Assembly: GCA_026129335.1 (NCBI GenBank) | Contig: JAHCIH010000004.1 | Span: 1 to 64,000 of the forward strand | DNA from: Anaerolineales bacterium | GTDB taxonomy: Bacteria > Chloroflexota > Anaerolineae > Anaerolineales > UBA11579 | Length of the DNA stretch: 64,000 nt | Direction: 5' to 3' | In this document: piece by piece, positions 25,332 to 33,905 of the stretch | Position numbering within the stretch: position 1 is the first letter of the stretch | Layout of the letters: every line of letters begins with the position of its first letter | Notes under the pieces: generated by a model | What the model was told of the DNA's origin: nothing | Databases searched by the model: none | What the model saw: the letters and a program-made list of their open reading frames with translations, nothing else | Translations under genes and position numbers: made by a program

Positions 25332-27707
25332 CTACCAGTGCTTGAGCAGGTCCTCGGCCCGGGTGTAGCACTCCAGGGCCTGGCGCAGCTGGTTGCTGCG
25401 CATGTAGGCGTCGCCCAGCGCCTGCCACAGCGCCACTTGCTCGGGCTGCAGGCTGGTGGCCGCCTGCAAGTCGGCGATGACTTCGGGCAGCAGCTTGCGG
25501 CGGCGCAGCAGCCTGTCGTAGTGCCGCACGGCGCCTTCACGGTCACCGGCGTTCATCGCCTGGCGGGCTGCTTGCAGATCGTCCTGATCTCGTTCTTTGC
25601 CTTTACCTGCCAGCTCGGAGCGAAGCTTTTCAAGCGGCTCTGCGGCCGCCCGAGCGCCGTTGGTTTCTGGCTCGGGCAGCGGGTCTGCGCTGGGCGCCGG
25701 CTGTGCGGTTTGTGCCGCGAAGCCTGGCGGTTCAGTCTCCTCGGCGATGGGCTCTATAGTTTCGGGCTCGCCCGCTTGCGTGTTTTCATCACCCAATTCC
25801 GTCTCAGGCACCCAGGCGCCGGCAGTCGGCTGGTGGCTGGGCGGGCCGAGCTCTTCCAGCCAATCCAGCTTGCTGAGGCCATTCTCCTCCGCAGCGCCCT
25901 CAGGTTCGGCTGGGGCTTCGGCCTCCGGGGTGGGGGCGATGTCTTCGTCTTCGGGCAGGGTCAGCTCGCCGGTCTGGTAGCGCAGCTCGTTGAGCCAGTC
26001 GGGCGTGTCTTCCAGCGGCTGCAATTGGGTCGTGCCGCTGGAGGGGCTTTCTTCGATTTCCGCGCTCAGTTCATTCAGCCAGCCGGGGGTGTCGTCTTCG
26101 GCTGGGGCATCGTCCGCCGGTTGGCTCTGCTCGCCGCCGAACGGCGCATCGGCGAAGATTTCGTCCAGGCGGTCCGTGCCGGCAGGCTGCGCTGCTTCGC
26201 CGGCGGCTTCTGCCTCCAGTGGCTGCTCAGTGGCGGGCGGCGCGGCCGCCTCATCCAGGCTGCCCGTCTGCTGGCGCTGCTCCATTTCGTCCAGCCAGTT
26301 CAGCGCTTCGCTTTGCGGCTCGGCGTCTGCCTGCGGCGCCCATTCCGGCGCGGGGGCCTGGCGGTCTTCCGGCGTGGTCAGCAGTTCTTCTTCCTCTGCG
26401 CCCTGGCTGGCTGCCAGTCCTTCCAGCCAGCGCAGGCTTTCTTCATCATCCACTGGGGCGGGGGAGGCTTCAGGTTGCGGCTCTGCCTCGGGTTCGGGTG
26501 CGGCGGCGAGTTCCTCTGGCAGGCTGCCGGTTTGCAACCCGGCCTTGTTCAGCTCGTCGGCCCAGTCGCGCTCTTCGGGAGGTGGTTCTTTGAGCGTGCG
26601 CGTGGCCGGGGCCAGGTCGCGCAGCCACTCCGGCACGCTGTCTTTGATCAGCGCTGCGGTGTGGGTTTTGCCGTAGCGTTCCAGCTGCCCGGTTTGGCTG
26701 GCCGGGTCTGGCTCGAGGTTTTCCAGTTCTTCCAGCAGTGAAGAAGTGTGCCTGGGTTGTTCGGGTTCATCCCCGGTTTCTTCTACAAAGGCTGGCTCGT
26801 CGCTGTTGGCTGGCTCGCCTGCTTCGCTCTCTTCCCCTTCGGGCTCGACGGACAGCCAGTCGGGAAGGGCCTCCGCCTCGCTGGGTTCAATATCGGCTTC
26901 GGGGGCGGGCCAGGTCTCGGTGGCGGGGGGCGGTGCGCTCTCCACGACCAGCTTTTCCACCATCACGTTGTTGGCCGGTACGTTGTCCGGCGAACCGCGT
27001 GTGTCGATCAGGGCGGCGTAGGGGTCCAATTCTTCCACGCGCTCCTGGTAGGGGGCGGCTTCGATTTCGCGTCCCTCGCTAGCCAGCATTTCGGCCATTG
27101 CCCGGTTGGCGAAGAGCGAATAAGGGAATTTTTCGATGAGTTGGCCGCAGATTTCAGTCGCTTCGGCGTTCTGCTGCGTTTTGAGCAGCATGTCCGCCAG
27201 CAGCACTTGCAGATCGGGGCGCTGCGGGTCTTCGGCCAGCGCGCTGCGCAACTCACCGATGGCCTGGTTGTGCAGGTCACCGTGGGCGTACATGCGCGCC
27301 AGCGCGCCGCGGGTCAGGCGGACTTTGGGCGGCGCGTAGCCTTCGCGCTTGGTGTACAGGCTGCGCAGTTCGTCTTGCACCGCCCGGTTGGAGGGCTGCG
27401 CCTCGAAGGCGCGCTCCATGTGCCAGATGGCCGCGTCCAGGTCACCGGCTTCTTCGCGGATAATGCTCATGCCGATGTGGGCGATGAAATCGTCCGGCGA
27501 AGAGGAGAGCACCCGCTGGAAGATGTCGCCAGCCTCGGCGTGTTGCTTCTGTTCCAGGTAGGCCTTGGCGATCACCCGGTAGGTGGCAATGTTCTTGGGG
27601 AAGCGCTGCAGGATGTGGCGGCAGTGGGCGATCGCCTCGGCGGTCTGGCCGCCCTCGATCAGGCCCTCTATCTGGTTCAAGTAGGTTCTTAGCGCAATGG
27701 TCGCCAC
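25332..27707 (-). CDS. Large acidic TPR protein with repeated WLxEL / QTGxL motifs
   Basis: A 791-residue protein in three parts. Residues ~1-220 are TPR repeats (helical pairs such as GQTAEAIAHCRHILQRFPKN). The middle ~450 residues are acidic, Pro/Ala/Glu-rich and probably disordered, and carry repeated short motifs: WLxEL-like (PGWLNEL, PDWLNEL, LDWLEEL, PEWLRDL, LRWLEGL) and QTGxL-like (QTGQL, QTGSL twice, QTGEL). The C-terminal ~100 residues return to TPR. The role is unknown; it looks like a scaffold. The GTG at 27707 has a GGAG site; a TTG 36 bases upstream is possible. Confidence 0.8.
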   Translation of the reverse strand: MATIALRTYLNQIEGLIEGGQTAEAIAHCRHILQRFPKNIATYRVIAKAYLEQKQHAEAGDIFQRVLSSSPDDFIAHIGMSIIREEAGDLDAAIWHMERAFEAQPSNRAVQDELRSLYTKREGYAPPKVRLTRGALARMYAHGDLHNQAIGELRSALAEDPQRPDLQVLLADMLLKTQQNAEATEICGQLIEKFPYSLFANRAMAEMLASEGREIEAAPYQERVEELDPYAALIDTRGSPDNVPANNVMVEKLVVESAPPPATETWPAPEADIEPSEAEALPDWLSVEPEGEESEAGEPANSDEPAFVEETGDEPEQPRHTSSLLEELENLEPDPASQTGQLERYGKTHTAALIKDSVPEWLRDLAPATRTLKEPPPEERDWADELNKAGLQTGSLPEELAAAPEPEAEPQPEASPAPVDDEESLRWLEGLAASQGAEEEELLTTPEDRQAPAPEWAPQADAEPQSEALNWLDEMEQRQQTGSLDEAAAPPATEQPLEAEAAGEAAQPAGTDRLDEIFADAPFGGEQSQPADDAPAEDDTPGWLNELSAEIEESPSSGTTQLQPLEDTPDWLNELRYQTGELTLPEDEDIAPTPEAEAPAEPEGAAEENGLSKLDWLEELGPPSHQPTAGAWVPETELGDENTQAGEPETIEPIAEETEPPGFAAQTAQPAPSADPLPEPETNGARAAAEPLEKLRSELAGKGKERDQDDLQAARQAMNAGDREGAVRHYDRLLRRRKLLPEVIADLQAATSLQPEQVALWQALGDAYMRSNQLRQALECYTRAEDLLKHW

Positions 27708-27792
27708 AGGGTCTCCGAAAAGTTTAGTATGCCATCTCTTCAATGATGTTGCAAGCTGAGGGCCAAAAACCGGACTTTTAGGCTACAGGTAT

Positions 27793-27823
27793 AAAAAGAG
27801 AGGCGCTCACGCGCCTCTCTTTG
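27793..27823 (-). terminator. Intrinsic terminator after hppA
   Basis: A long GC-rich stem (AGAGAGGCGC with GCGCCTCTCT) is followed on the minus strand by five T. It begins 14 nt after the hppA stop codon. Confidence 0.85.
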
Positions 27824-27836
27824 ATGGACAGCTTGC

Positions 27837-29108
27837 CTACTTGGCGGTAACCGGTTCGGTTGGGCGCTTGCTGGTCAGGATGGACCAGACCAGCAAGGCG
27901 ATCATCACAATGGCGGCGGCCCATTCGGCCACGCCAAAGTCGGTGATCTGCACCACCACCGGGGCGATGATCACCGCCACCAGGTTGACCACCTTGATCA
28001 TCGGGTTCAGCGCCGGCCCGGCGGTGTCCTTCATCGGGTCGCCGACGGTGTCGCCCACCACGCCAGCTTTGTGGCGTTCGGAGCCCTTGCCCAGGTTCTT
28101 CTTGGGGTCCTTGGGCTCGTCTTCGATGAGCTTCTTGGCATTGTCCCAGGCGCCGCCGGCGTTGTTCATGAACACCGCTAGCAGCTGGCCGGAGAGGATG
28201 ATGCCCGCCAGCGCGCCGCCCAGGGCCTCAACACCCAGCAGCATGCCCAGCAGGATGGGGGTGACCACAGCCAGCAGAGCCAGCGGGACCAGTTCCTTCT
28301 GGGCGGCGGTGGTGGAGATGTTCACCGCCTGGCGATAGTCGGGCTTGACCTTGCCGGTCAGCACGCCCTTCTTGAACTGGCGGCGGCACTCTTCCACGAT
28401 CAGGGCGGCAGCACGGCTGACCGCCTGGATGGCGAAGGAGGAGAACAGCCAGGGCAGGGCGCCGCCGATGAGCATGCCCACGAACACCTGGGGCACATCC
28501 ACGCGGATACCGATGGACTGGATCTGCTGGGCCAAGGGCACACCCAGGGCGGCTTGCGCCCGGCTCACATCCACCAGGAAGGAGCCGAACAGCGACACGG
28601 CGGCGATCACCGCCGAACCGATGGCGACACCCTTGGTGATCGCCTTGGTGGTGTTGCCCACTGCATCCAGGTCGGCCATGATCTGGCGGGCCTTCTTAGT
28701 CTCTTTGTCGTTCTTGCCGCTCCAGGACATTTCGCCGATGCCGTTGGCATTGTCAGCGATGGGGCCAAAGGAGTCCATGGCCACATTGTTGCCCGTGAGC
28801 GTCAGCATGCCAATGCCGGTCATGGCGACACCGTAGAGGATGAAGGTGATGCTCTCGACCGGGTCGGAGCTTACGCCGCCGAAGATGAGGATGGACGAGA
28901 AGATGGTGCCGGCGATGACCACGATGGCCCAAACCGAAGACTCATAGCCCACGGCGACACCCTGCAAGATCAGCGTGGCCGGGCCGGTGTCGGCGGCCTT
29001 CTTGATGTCCTGCACCGGGCTCTGGTGCGTGCCGGTGAAGTACTCGGTCATGCGGTCGATCAGGATCGCCAGCAGCACACCGATGCCCACCGCAGCGGCG
29101 TGCGCCAC
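27837..29108 (-). CDS. hppA: Membrane-bound K+-insensitive H+-pyrophosphatase, C-terminal part
   Basis: The C-terminal ~423 residues of a polytopic proton-pumping pyrophosphatase. GNTTKAITKGVAIGS has Lys where K+-dependent enzymes have Ala, marking the K+-independent class. Pyrophosphate-site residues are in GGAWDNAKKLIEDEP and KAGVVGDTVGDPMKDTAGP. The reading frame here is shifted by -1 relative to the N-terminal part, which begins at 30175. The nominal GTG start at 29108 is probably only the first codon after the frame change. The two halves together make a normal ~780-residue protein. Confidence 0.88.
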   Translation of the reverse strand: MAHAAAVGIGVLLAILIDRMTEYFTGTHQSPVQDIKKAADTGPATLILQGVAVGYESSVWAIVVIAGTIFSSILIFGGVSSDPVESITFILYGVAMTGIGMLTLTGNNVAMDSFGPIADNANGIGEMSWSGKNDKETKKARQIMADLDAVGNTTKAITKGVAIGSAVIAAVSLFGSFLVDVSRAQAALGVPLAQQIQSIGIRVDVPQVFVGMLIGGALPWLFSSFAIQAVSRAAALIVEECRRQFKKGVLTGKVKPDYRQAVNISTTAAQKELVPLALLAVVTPILLGMLLGVEALGGALAGIILSGQLLAVFMNNAGGAWDNAKKLIEDEPKDPKKNLGKGSERHKAGVVGDTVGDPMKDTAGPALNPMIKVVNLVAVIIAPVVVQITDFGVAEWAAAIVMIALLVWSILTSKRPTEPVTAK

Positions 29109-30175
29109 CAGCCGCCGGGCAGCCCGTCGCCGGTCAGCACGTTCAGGTAATAGAAGGCGGCGCCGAAGAAGAGCACCACGGAGATGGCCGCCGAGGAGAG
29201 GAAGCCGTTGAAGATGGCGCCCATCGCCTTGGCCGCGTTGCCTTCTTCACCGCCGCGCACTGCGTAGGTGCCGAAGATGGAGGACAGCACGCCGATGCCG
29301 CGCACGATCAGCGGATAGATGATCCACTCGACGTGCCCGGTGATGTGGAATAGCGCCACGCCCAGGATCAGGCCGGAGACGATGGTCACCTCGTAGGATT
29401 CGAAGATGTCCGCCGCCATGCCGGCGCAGTCACCCACATTGTCGCCGACCAGGTCGGCCACCACGGCGGGGTTGCGCGGGTCGTCTTCGGGGATGTCGTT
29501 CTCGACTTTGCCCACCAGGTCAGCGCCCACATCGGCAGCTTTGGTGTAGATGCCGCCGCCCACGCGCATGAACAGCGCCAACAGGGTACCGCCGAAGCCG
29601 AAGCCCAGCAGGGCATCCGGCGCGGCGATGCCAAAGTAGATGAAGAGCGCGGTGCCGCCGAGCAGGCCGAGGCCGTCGGTGAGCATGCCGGTGATTGTGC
29701 CGGTGCGATAGGCGATGCGCAGCGCTTCGCCGAAGGAGTAGCGGGCGGCCGAAGCCACGCGCACGTTACCTTGCACGGCCATGCGCATGCCGATCTGACC
29801 GACGGTCAACGAGAACAGCGCACCCATCACGAAGCCCACCGCACGGCCAATGCCGATGGTGCGGCTCACTTCGTCGAGGGGCATCCCCTGGAAGCGTTCG
29901 ATGGCCTCCGGGGTGGGGGGCACGATGGTCACCGACAGGTACATGGCCACAGTGAGGATGGCGATCAGCGGCAGGATGGTGCGCAACTGGCGGCTCAGGT
30001 AAGCATCCGCACCGTCGCGGATTGCGCCCCAAACCTCCTGCATTTTGGCCGTGCCCATATCCTCGGCCAGGATCTGGTTGCGAAGCAGCAGAGCGTACAG
30101 CAGGCCCACAATGGCCACGCCGAACACACCCCAGATCGACCAGATCTCAAAAGTTGATAAGCCTAATTCTTGCAT
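29060..30175 (-). CDS. hppA: Membrane-bound H+-pyrophosphatase, N-terminal part
   Basis: The N-terminal ~350 residues of the pump, with several membrane helices and the catalytic site in ADVGADLVGKVENDIPEDDP and VGDNVGDCAGMAADIFESYE. It couples pyrophosphate hydrolysis to proton export. The frame breaks near 29109-29150: after NVLTGDGLPGG the product ends in about 20 unrelated residues, while the true sequence continues in the -1 frame. A one-base sequencing or assembly deletion is the simplest cause. An AGGAG site precedes the ATG, and a consensus promoter lies at 30270-30298. Confidence 0.88.
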   Translation of the reverse strand: MQELGLSTFEIWSIWGVFGVAIVGLLYALLLRNQILAEDMGTAKMQEVWGAIRDGADAYLSRQLRTILPLIAILTVAMYLSVTIVPPTPEAIERFQGMPLDEVSRTIGIGRAVGFVMGALFSLTVGQIGMRMAVQGNVRVASAARYSFGEALRIAYRTGTITGMLTDGLGLLGGTALFIYFGIAAPDALLGFGFGGTLLALFMRVGGGIYTKAADVGADLVGKVENDIPEDDPRNPAVVADLVGDNVGDCAGMAADIFESYEVTIVSGLILGVALFHITGHVEWIIYPLIVRGIGVLSSIFGTYAVRGGEEGNAAKAMGAIFNGFLSSAAISVVLFFGAAFYYLNVLTGDGLPGGWWRTPLRWASVCCWRS

Positions 30176-30211
30176 GCAAAAAGCTCCTGTGTGAAAAGTA
30201 TGCTTATTTCC

Positions 30212-30245
30212 TTAAAAAGCGCCGGGGCATCTGCCGACGGCGCTT
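30212..30245 (-). promoter_or_regulatory. Terminator-like hairpin in the hppA leader
   Basis: On the minus strand an 8-bp stem (AAGCGCCG with CGGCGCTT) is followed by TTTTTAAGG. It lies between the hppA promoter and its start codon, where an intrinsic terminator would act as an attenuator. No ligand-binding domain that I recognise precedes it. Confidence 0.55.
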
Positions 30246-30269
30246 GATAAAGCGAAACTCAGGCGCGGA

Positions 30270-30298
30270 ATTGTAATTTGGGGGCTGAGTTGTGTCAA
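30270..30298 (-). promoter_or_regulatory. Consensus sigma-70-type promoter of hppA
   Basis: On the minus strand TTGACA (complement of 30293-30298) and TACAAT (complement of 30270-30275) are 17 bp apart, a near-perfect housekeeping promoter. The predicted leader is about 90 nt. Confidence 0.8.
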
Positions 30299-30308
30299 GT
30301 TTAGAGGC

Positions 30309-30611
30309 TCACAGCCCCTTGCCGCCCATGGTTTGCAGTTCAACCCGGTCAGACATGCCGGCGATCAGCGGGCGGGCCTCGGCAATCAGGGCGCGGGCGG
30401 CCTCGTCGTCCAGCGAGCCCTGGTGCGCCGCGGCGTTGGTCCATACTTCGCTGACCCACACGGCGTCCGCGTCGGCCGGGTCACGGCTCACCAGGTAGAG
30501 CAGGCAATCCGGGTTTGCCCGCAGCCCTTCGGCGGCGCGCAGCAGGATGTCCAGCAGGGCCGGGCCATTCCCCGGCGTAGCGGTGAACTTGCCGTGCACT
30601 CCGTAATACAT
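30309..30611 (-). CDS. Antibiotic biosynthesis monooxygenase (ABM) domain protein
   Basis: A 100-residue ferredoxin-like fold protein of the ABM/quinol monooxygenase group: GKFTATPGNGPALLDILL at the start, NPDCLLYLVSRDPADAD, then VWVSEVWTNAAAHQGSL with the conserved Trp and His. The substrate is unknown. The start is placed at the ATG giving MYYGVHG because a perfect TATAAT ends six bases upstream; a GTG 18 bases further up would lie before that box. Confidence 0.85.
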   Translation of the reverse strand: MYYGVHGKFTATPGNGPALLDILLRAAEGLRANPDCLLYLVSRDPADADAVWVSEVWTNAAAHQGSLDDEAARALIAEARPLIAGMSDRVELQTMGGKGL

Positions 30612-30683
30612 ACCCTGATTATAGGCCACAGGCGGCCTGGCACAAAGCCTGCATTAAGAAAATGGCACGTCAAGGATTTGTTA

Positions 30684-30713
30684 TTGACTCGGCGATTTGA
30701 TTCACTGTATAGT
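30684..30713 (+). promoter_or_regulatory. Promoter of the primary sigma factor gene
   Basis: TTGACT (30684-30689) and TATAGT (30708-30713) are separated by 18 bp, a good housekeeping promoter. The predicted transcript begins near 30720, leaving a leader of about 130 nt. Confidence 0.75.
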
Positions 30714-30744
30714 GGACTCCACTCAAAGCAGGTTCGCCAAAGCT

Positions 30745-30776
30745 CCAGCAACGCAAGCGGGTTGCTGGGCTTTTTG
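30745..30776 (+). promoter_or_regulatory. Terminator-like hairpin in the sigma factor leader
   Basis: An 8-bp stem (CCAGCAAC 30745-30752 with GTTGCTGG 30761-30768) is followed by GC and a run of five T at 30771-30775. It lies between the promoter and the GTG start, so it could attenuate transcription of the sigma gene. Confidence 0.55.
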
Positions 30777-30850
30777 CGCCCTGCGGGTAGCAAGCTCCTC
30801 TGGCGAGCAATCCAACTCCCCGGGCATGACCCGGAAGAAAGAAAAACCTA

Positions 30851-32098
30851 GTGCTGAACGAGAAAATCCTCGAAGACATCGTTGGGCGAGATGCCCAGTC
30901 CGACCGTGAACACCCCGCCATCAGCCGGCTGATCGAGCTCGGCCGCAAGCAGGGCTACGTCACGATCGACGACATCTTGAATTTTTTCCCCGAAGCTGAG
31001 CGCGACGTAGACAAGTTGGAAGAGGCCTTTGCCGCCCTGTTGGGCGCCGGCATTGCCTACGTGGATGACCCCGAAGTCATCGAATCGCACGATGCCGAGC
31101 TCAGCCTGGACGATGACGAGCACGAAGAGGACGAGAAGGAAAGCAAACGCCAGCAGGAAGCCGACGATAACTACCTGGCCAACATCGACACCGACGACAT
31201 GATTGGCCTGTACCTCAAAGAAGTGGGGCGGGTGCCGCTGCTCACCGCCGAAGAAGAAGTTACCCTGGCCAAACGCATCGAAAAAGGGCGCATCTCGCGC
31301 GAAGCGCTGGCCTCCGGCAAGTTCAATGAAGACCAGCGCCCCAAGCACCGCCGCCAGATCGAAGATGGCTGGGCGGCCCGTGAGCACCTGATCACCGCCA
31401 ACTCGCGCCTGGTGATCAGCGTGGCCAAAAAGTACATGGGCCGCGGTGTGCCTTTCCAGGACCTGATCCAGGAGGGCAACATTGGCCTAATCCGCGCCGC
31501 CAAGAAGTTTGACTACCGCCGCGGCCACAAGTTCAGCACGTATGCCACCTGGTGGATCCGCCAGGCGGTGACCCGCGCCATCGCCGACCAGGGCCGTACC
31601 ATCCGCGTGCCCGTGCATATGGGCGATCAGATCAACAAGCTGCTGCGCGTGCAGCACCAGCTCACCCAGCGGCTGGGCCGCGACCCTTCCGTGGAGGAGC
31701 TGGCCGAAGCGTTGGACGTCCCTCCCAAGAAGGTCGAGAACATGATCCAGGTGGCCCGCCGCCCGCTCTCGCTGGAGACGCCGACCGATGATGAGGAAGA
31801 CTCCGTGCTGGGCGACTTCATCCAGGACCACGAGGCCCCGGCCCCCGACGACTCGGCGACCTACAACCTGCTCCGTGAGCACCTCTACGAAGTGCTCGAC
31901 GGGCTGCCGCCGCGTGAAGTGCGCATCCTGCAGTTGCGCTACGGGCTGATGGACGGCCAGGCCTATACTCTCGAAGAGGTGGGCAGCAAAATGGGTGTGA
32001 CCCGCGAGCGCGTGCGCCAGATAGAGGCGCAGGCGCTCAGCCGCCTGCGCCACCCGGTGGTGGCCAAGAAGCTCAAGGAATATTTGGGCGAGGCCTAA
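30851..32098 (+). CDS. sigA: RNA polymerase primary sigma factor (RpoD/SigA family)
   Basis: A 415-residue group 1 (or close group 2) sigma-70 factor. Region 1.1-like residues 1-80 are followed by an acidic stretch ([12 protein letters not shown]), region 1.2 ([20 protein letters not shown]), region 2 ([37 protein letters not shown]), region 3 and region 4.2 ([20 protein letters not shown]). The N-terminal region and full set of domains favour the housekeeping factor, but I cannot see whether the genome has others. The start is GTG. Confidence 0.92.
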   Translation: MLNEKILEDIVGRDAQSDREHPAISRLIELGRKQGYVTIDDILNFFPEAERDVDKLEEAFAALLGAGIAYVDDPEVIESHDAELSLDDDEHEEDEKESKRQQEADDNYLANIDTDDMIGLYLKEVGRVPLLTAEEEVTLAKRIEKGRISREALASGKFNEDQRPKHRRQIEDGWAAREHLITANSRLVISVAKKYMGRGVPFQDLIQEGNIGLIRAAKKFDYRRGHKFSTYATWWIRQAVTRAIADQGRTIRVPVHMGDQINKLLRVQHQLTQRLGRDPSVEELAEALDVPPKKVENMIQVARRPLSLETPTDDEEDSVLGDFIQDHEAPAPDDSATYNLLREHLYEVLDGLPPREVRILQLRYGLMDGQAYTLEEVGSKMGVTRERVRQIEAQALSRLRHPVVAKKLKEYLGEA

Positions 32099-32136
32099 AC
32101 CGCAAACAAAGCGGGCGTTTACCCAAAGCCAGGGTC

Positions 32137-32150
32137 GACGAAGCAATCTG
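32137..32150. repeat. Short remnant of a family A repeat arm
   Basis: GACGAAGCAATCTG matches the internal arm of the two family A elements (GACGAAGCAATCTC). Only this arm is present, with no recognisable ends, so it is a remnant or a chance match. Confidence 0.35.
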
Positions 32151-32157
32151 ACAAAGT

Positions 32158-32187
32158 GCAGGCGAGTCTAAGGCCCGCCTGTTTTTC
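32158..32187 (+). terminator. Intrinsic terminator after the sigma factor gene
   Basis: A 6-bp stem (CAGGCG with CGCCTG) is followed by TTTTTCTT, about 60 nt after the stop codon. Confidence 0.65.
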
Positions 32188-32261
32188 TTGCGACTTCCGC
32201 CGCTTGGTTCTAAGCGGCTTTCTACAATTGCACAAGCCTAGTTTGTGCTACATTGCTGCTC

Positions 32262-33731
32262 ATGAGCTTCCGCAGCTTCGTCATCGCCATCCTCTTCTTG
32301 TCCATCTTTTACATGGGGTTGAGCACCGCGATGGACACCGATACTTGGTGGCACCTGCGCACCGGCGAGGTCATCGTCCAAACCGGCGCCATCCCTAAAA
32401 CGGACAGCTTCTCGTTCACCCGCGCCGGCCACCCGTGGCACTACCCCAGCATGGCTTGGCTCAGCCAGCTGCAGCTCTATGCTGTTTACACGCATCTCGG
32501 ATTCGGCGGCCTCAACCTGTGGACCGCGGTGATGATCACCCTGGCCTTCACCTTCATCTACAAGGCGCTCAGTGGGCCGCCCTTGCTGCGCGCCTTTATG
32601 CTCGTGCCGGCAGTGACCGCTTCGGGCGTCTACTGGGCGGCACGGCCCTACATGGTCACCTTCGTGCTGACTGCCGCCTTCCTATGGATATTGGAAGACT
32701 ACCGCTGGGGCCGTACCAAACGGCTGATCTGGCTGCCGCTGCTCATGGTCCTCTGGGCCAACAGCCACCCCGGATTCACCATCGGCTTTCTGGTTTGGGG
32801 CGCCTACTTCGCTGCCGAGCTGATCCCCTGGGCGGCCGCGCGGCTGCGTCGCCAGCCGGCGGCGGAAGCCGGCCGCCGCACCAGCCAGCTGGCCCTGGCC
32901 GGGTTGGGCATGCTGCTGGCGGCCTGCATCAACCCCGCCGGGCCGGCCGTGCTCGGCTACACATTGGAAACGCTCTCCATCGGCGTGCTGCGCGACCATA
33001 TTGTCGAATGGCAGTCGCCCAACTTCCACTGGCCTTCCACCCAGCCTTTTGCGCTCCTGCTGCTGTTCAGCATCGGCATCGTTGGAGCTTCCCGCATTGG
33101 CCTGGGGTTTTCGGATTTCTTCCTGCTGGTCGGCTTCGGCTACCTGGGCCTGCTGGCCGGGCGCAACATCCCGGCCTTTGCGCTGGCCGCGCCCCTGGTG
33201 CTGGAGCGCCACGTGCAGGCGATCCTCGCCCAGCTGGCCGATCGCTTCGGTTGGAAGCCGGGTCAGCCGCTGGCCGCGAGCTGGATACGCTGGTTGCACG
33301 TGGCCGTGGTGCTGCTCGGCCTGCTGGTGATCCTGGTGCAGGCGCGCACGCACTTTGATGAAGAAGCCCGCGCCGAATACCTGGCGGCCCGCTACCCCGT
33401 GGGCGCGGTGGAGTACCTGCGCCGCGAGCAGCCGCCGGGGCGGCTGCTCAACTCGTACAACTGGGGCGGCTACCTGATTTGGAATCTGCGCGAATACCCT
33501 GTTTTCACGGATGGACGCACCGACCTCTACGGCGATGAACTGCTCGAAGATTGGCTGGCCCTGTCCCAGGCCCAGCCGGGCTGGCCCGAGGTGCTGGAGC
33601 GCCACGAGATCGATCTCATCTTGCTCGAAAAGACGCGGCGGGTGGTCTTGGCGCTGCCTTTCCACGGCTGGCAGACTTTATATGAAGACGAGCATTCGGT
33701 GCTCTACGGCCGTGCCGCGCAAGCGGAATAA
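32262..33731 (+). CDS. Polytopic membrane protein, GT-C glycosyltransferase-like
   Basis: A 489-residue protein with about ten membrane helices. Near the N-terminus MDTDTWWHLRTGEVI carries an acidic, aromatic loop after the first helix, like the catalytic loop of GT-C transferases that use lipid-linked sugars. The soluble C-terminal part has LLNSYNWGGYLIWNL and VFTDGRTDLYG. Assignment to GT-C is by resemblance, not a firm family hit. The ATG at 32262 follows a TACATT box by seven bases, so an in-frame TTG upstream is rejected. Confidence 0.7.
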   Translation: MSFRSFVIAILFLSIFYMGLSTAMDTDTWWHLRTGEVIVQTGAIPKTDSFSFTRAGHPWHYPSMAWLSQLQLYAVYTHLGFGGLNLWTAVMITLAFTFIYKALSGPPLLRAFMLVPAVTASGVYWAARPYMVTFVLTAAFLWILEDYRWGRTKRLIWLPLLMVLWANSHPGFTIGFLVWGAYFAAELIPWAAARLRRQPAAEAGRRTSQLALAGLGMLLAACINPAGPAVLGYTLETLSIGVLRDHIVEWQSPNFHWPSTQPFALLLLFSIGIVGASRIGLGFSDFFLLVGFGYLGLLAGRNIPAFALAAPLVLERHVQAILAQLADRFGWKPGQPLAASWIRWLHVAVVLLGLLVILVQARTHFDEEARAEYLAARYPVGAVEYLRREQPPGRLLNSYNWGGYLIWNLREYPVFTDGRTDLYGDELLEDWLALSQAQPGWPEVLERHEIDLILLEKTRRVVLALPFHGWQTLYEDEHSVLYGRAAQAE

Positions 33732-33800
33732 CAGTAGTTGTATTTGCAGCCATCCAAAGACTTCACCGCTCTAAAAACTGCCCCGAAAAATCGCCTATGC

Positions 33801-33806
33801 TATACT
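33801..33806 (+). promoter_or_regulatory. Extended -10 promoter of the two-component pair
   Basis: TGCTATACT gives an extended -10 element (TATACT at 33801-33806) with no clear -35. The ~95-nt leader to the response regulator contains a perfect hairpin, GTGTTTGC/GCAAACAC (33850-33868). Confidence 0.55.
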
Positions 33807-33905
33807 GATTCCAGCGGCAATTTGTAGGGGTACTGTGCAGCTGATCAGCGTGTTTGCGCAGCAAACACACTTGTGGGTTGCATGGCAATTTTGCGCGAGG
33901 GTATC

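Noticed and set aside
29095-29160. Programmed -1 frameshift in hppA
   Set aside because: I see no slippery heptamer with a downstream structure, and the family is not known to use frameshifting. A one-base error is simpler.
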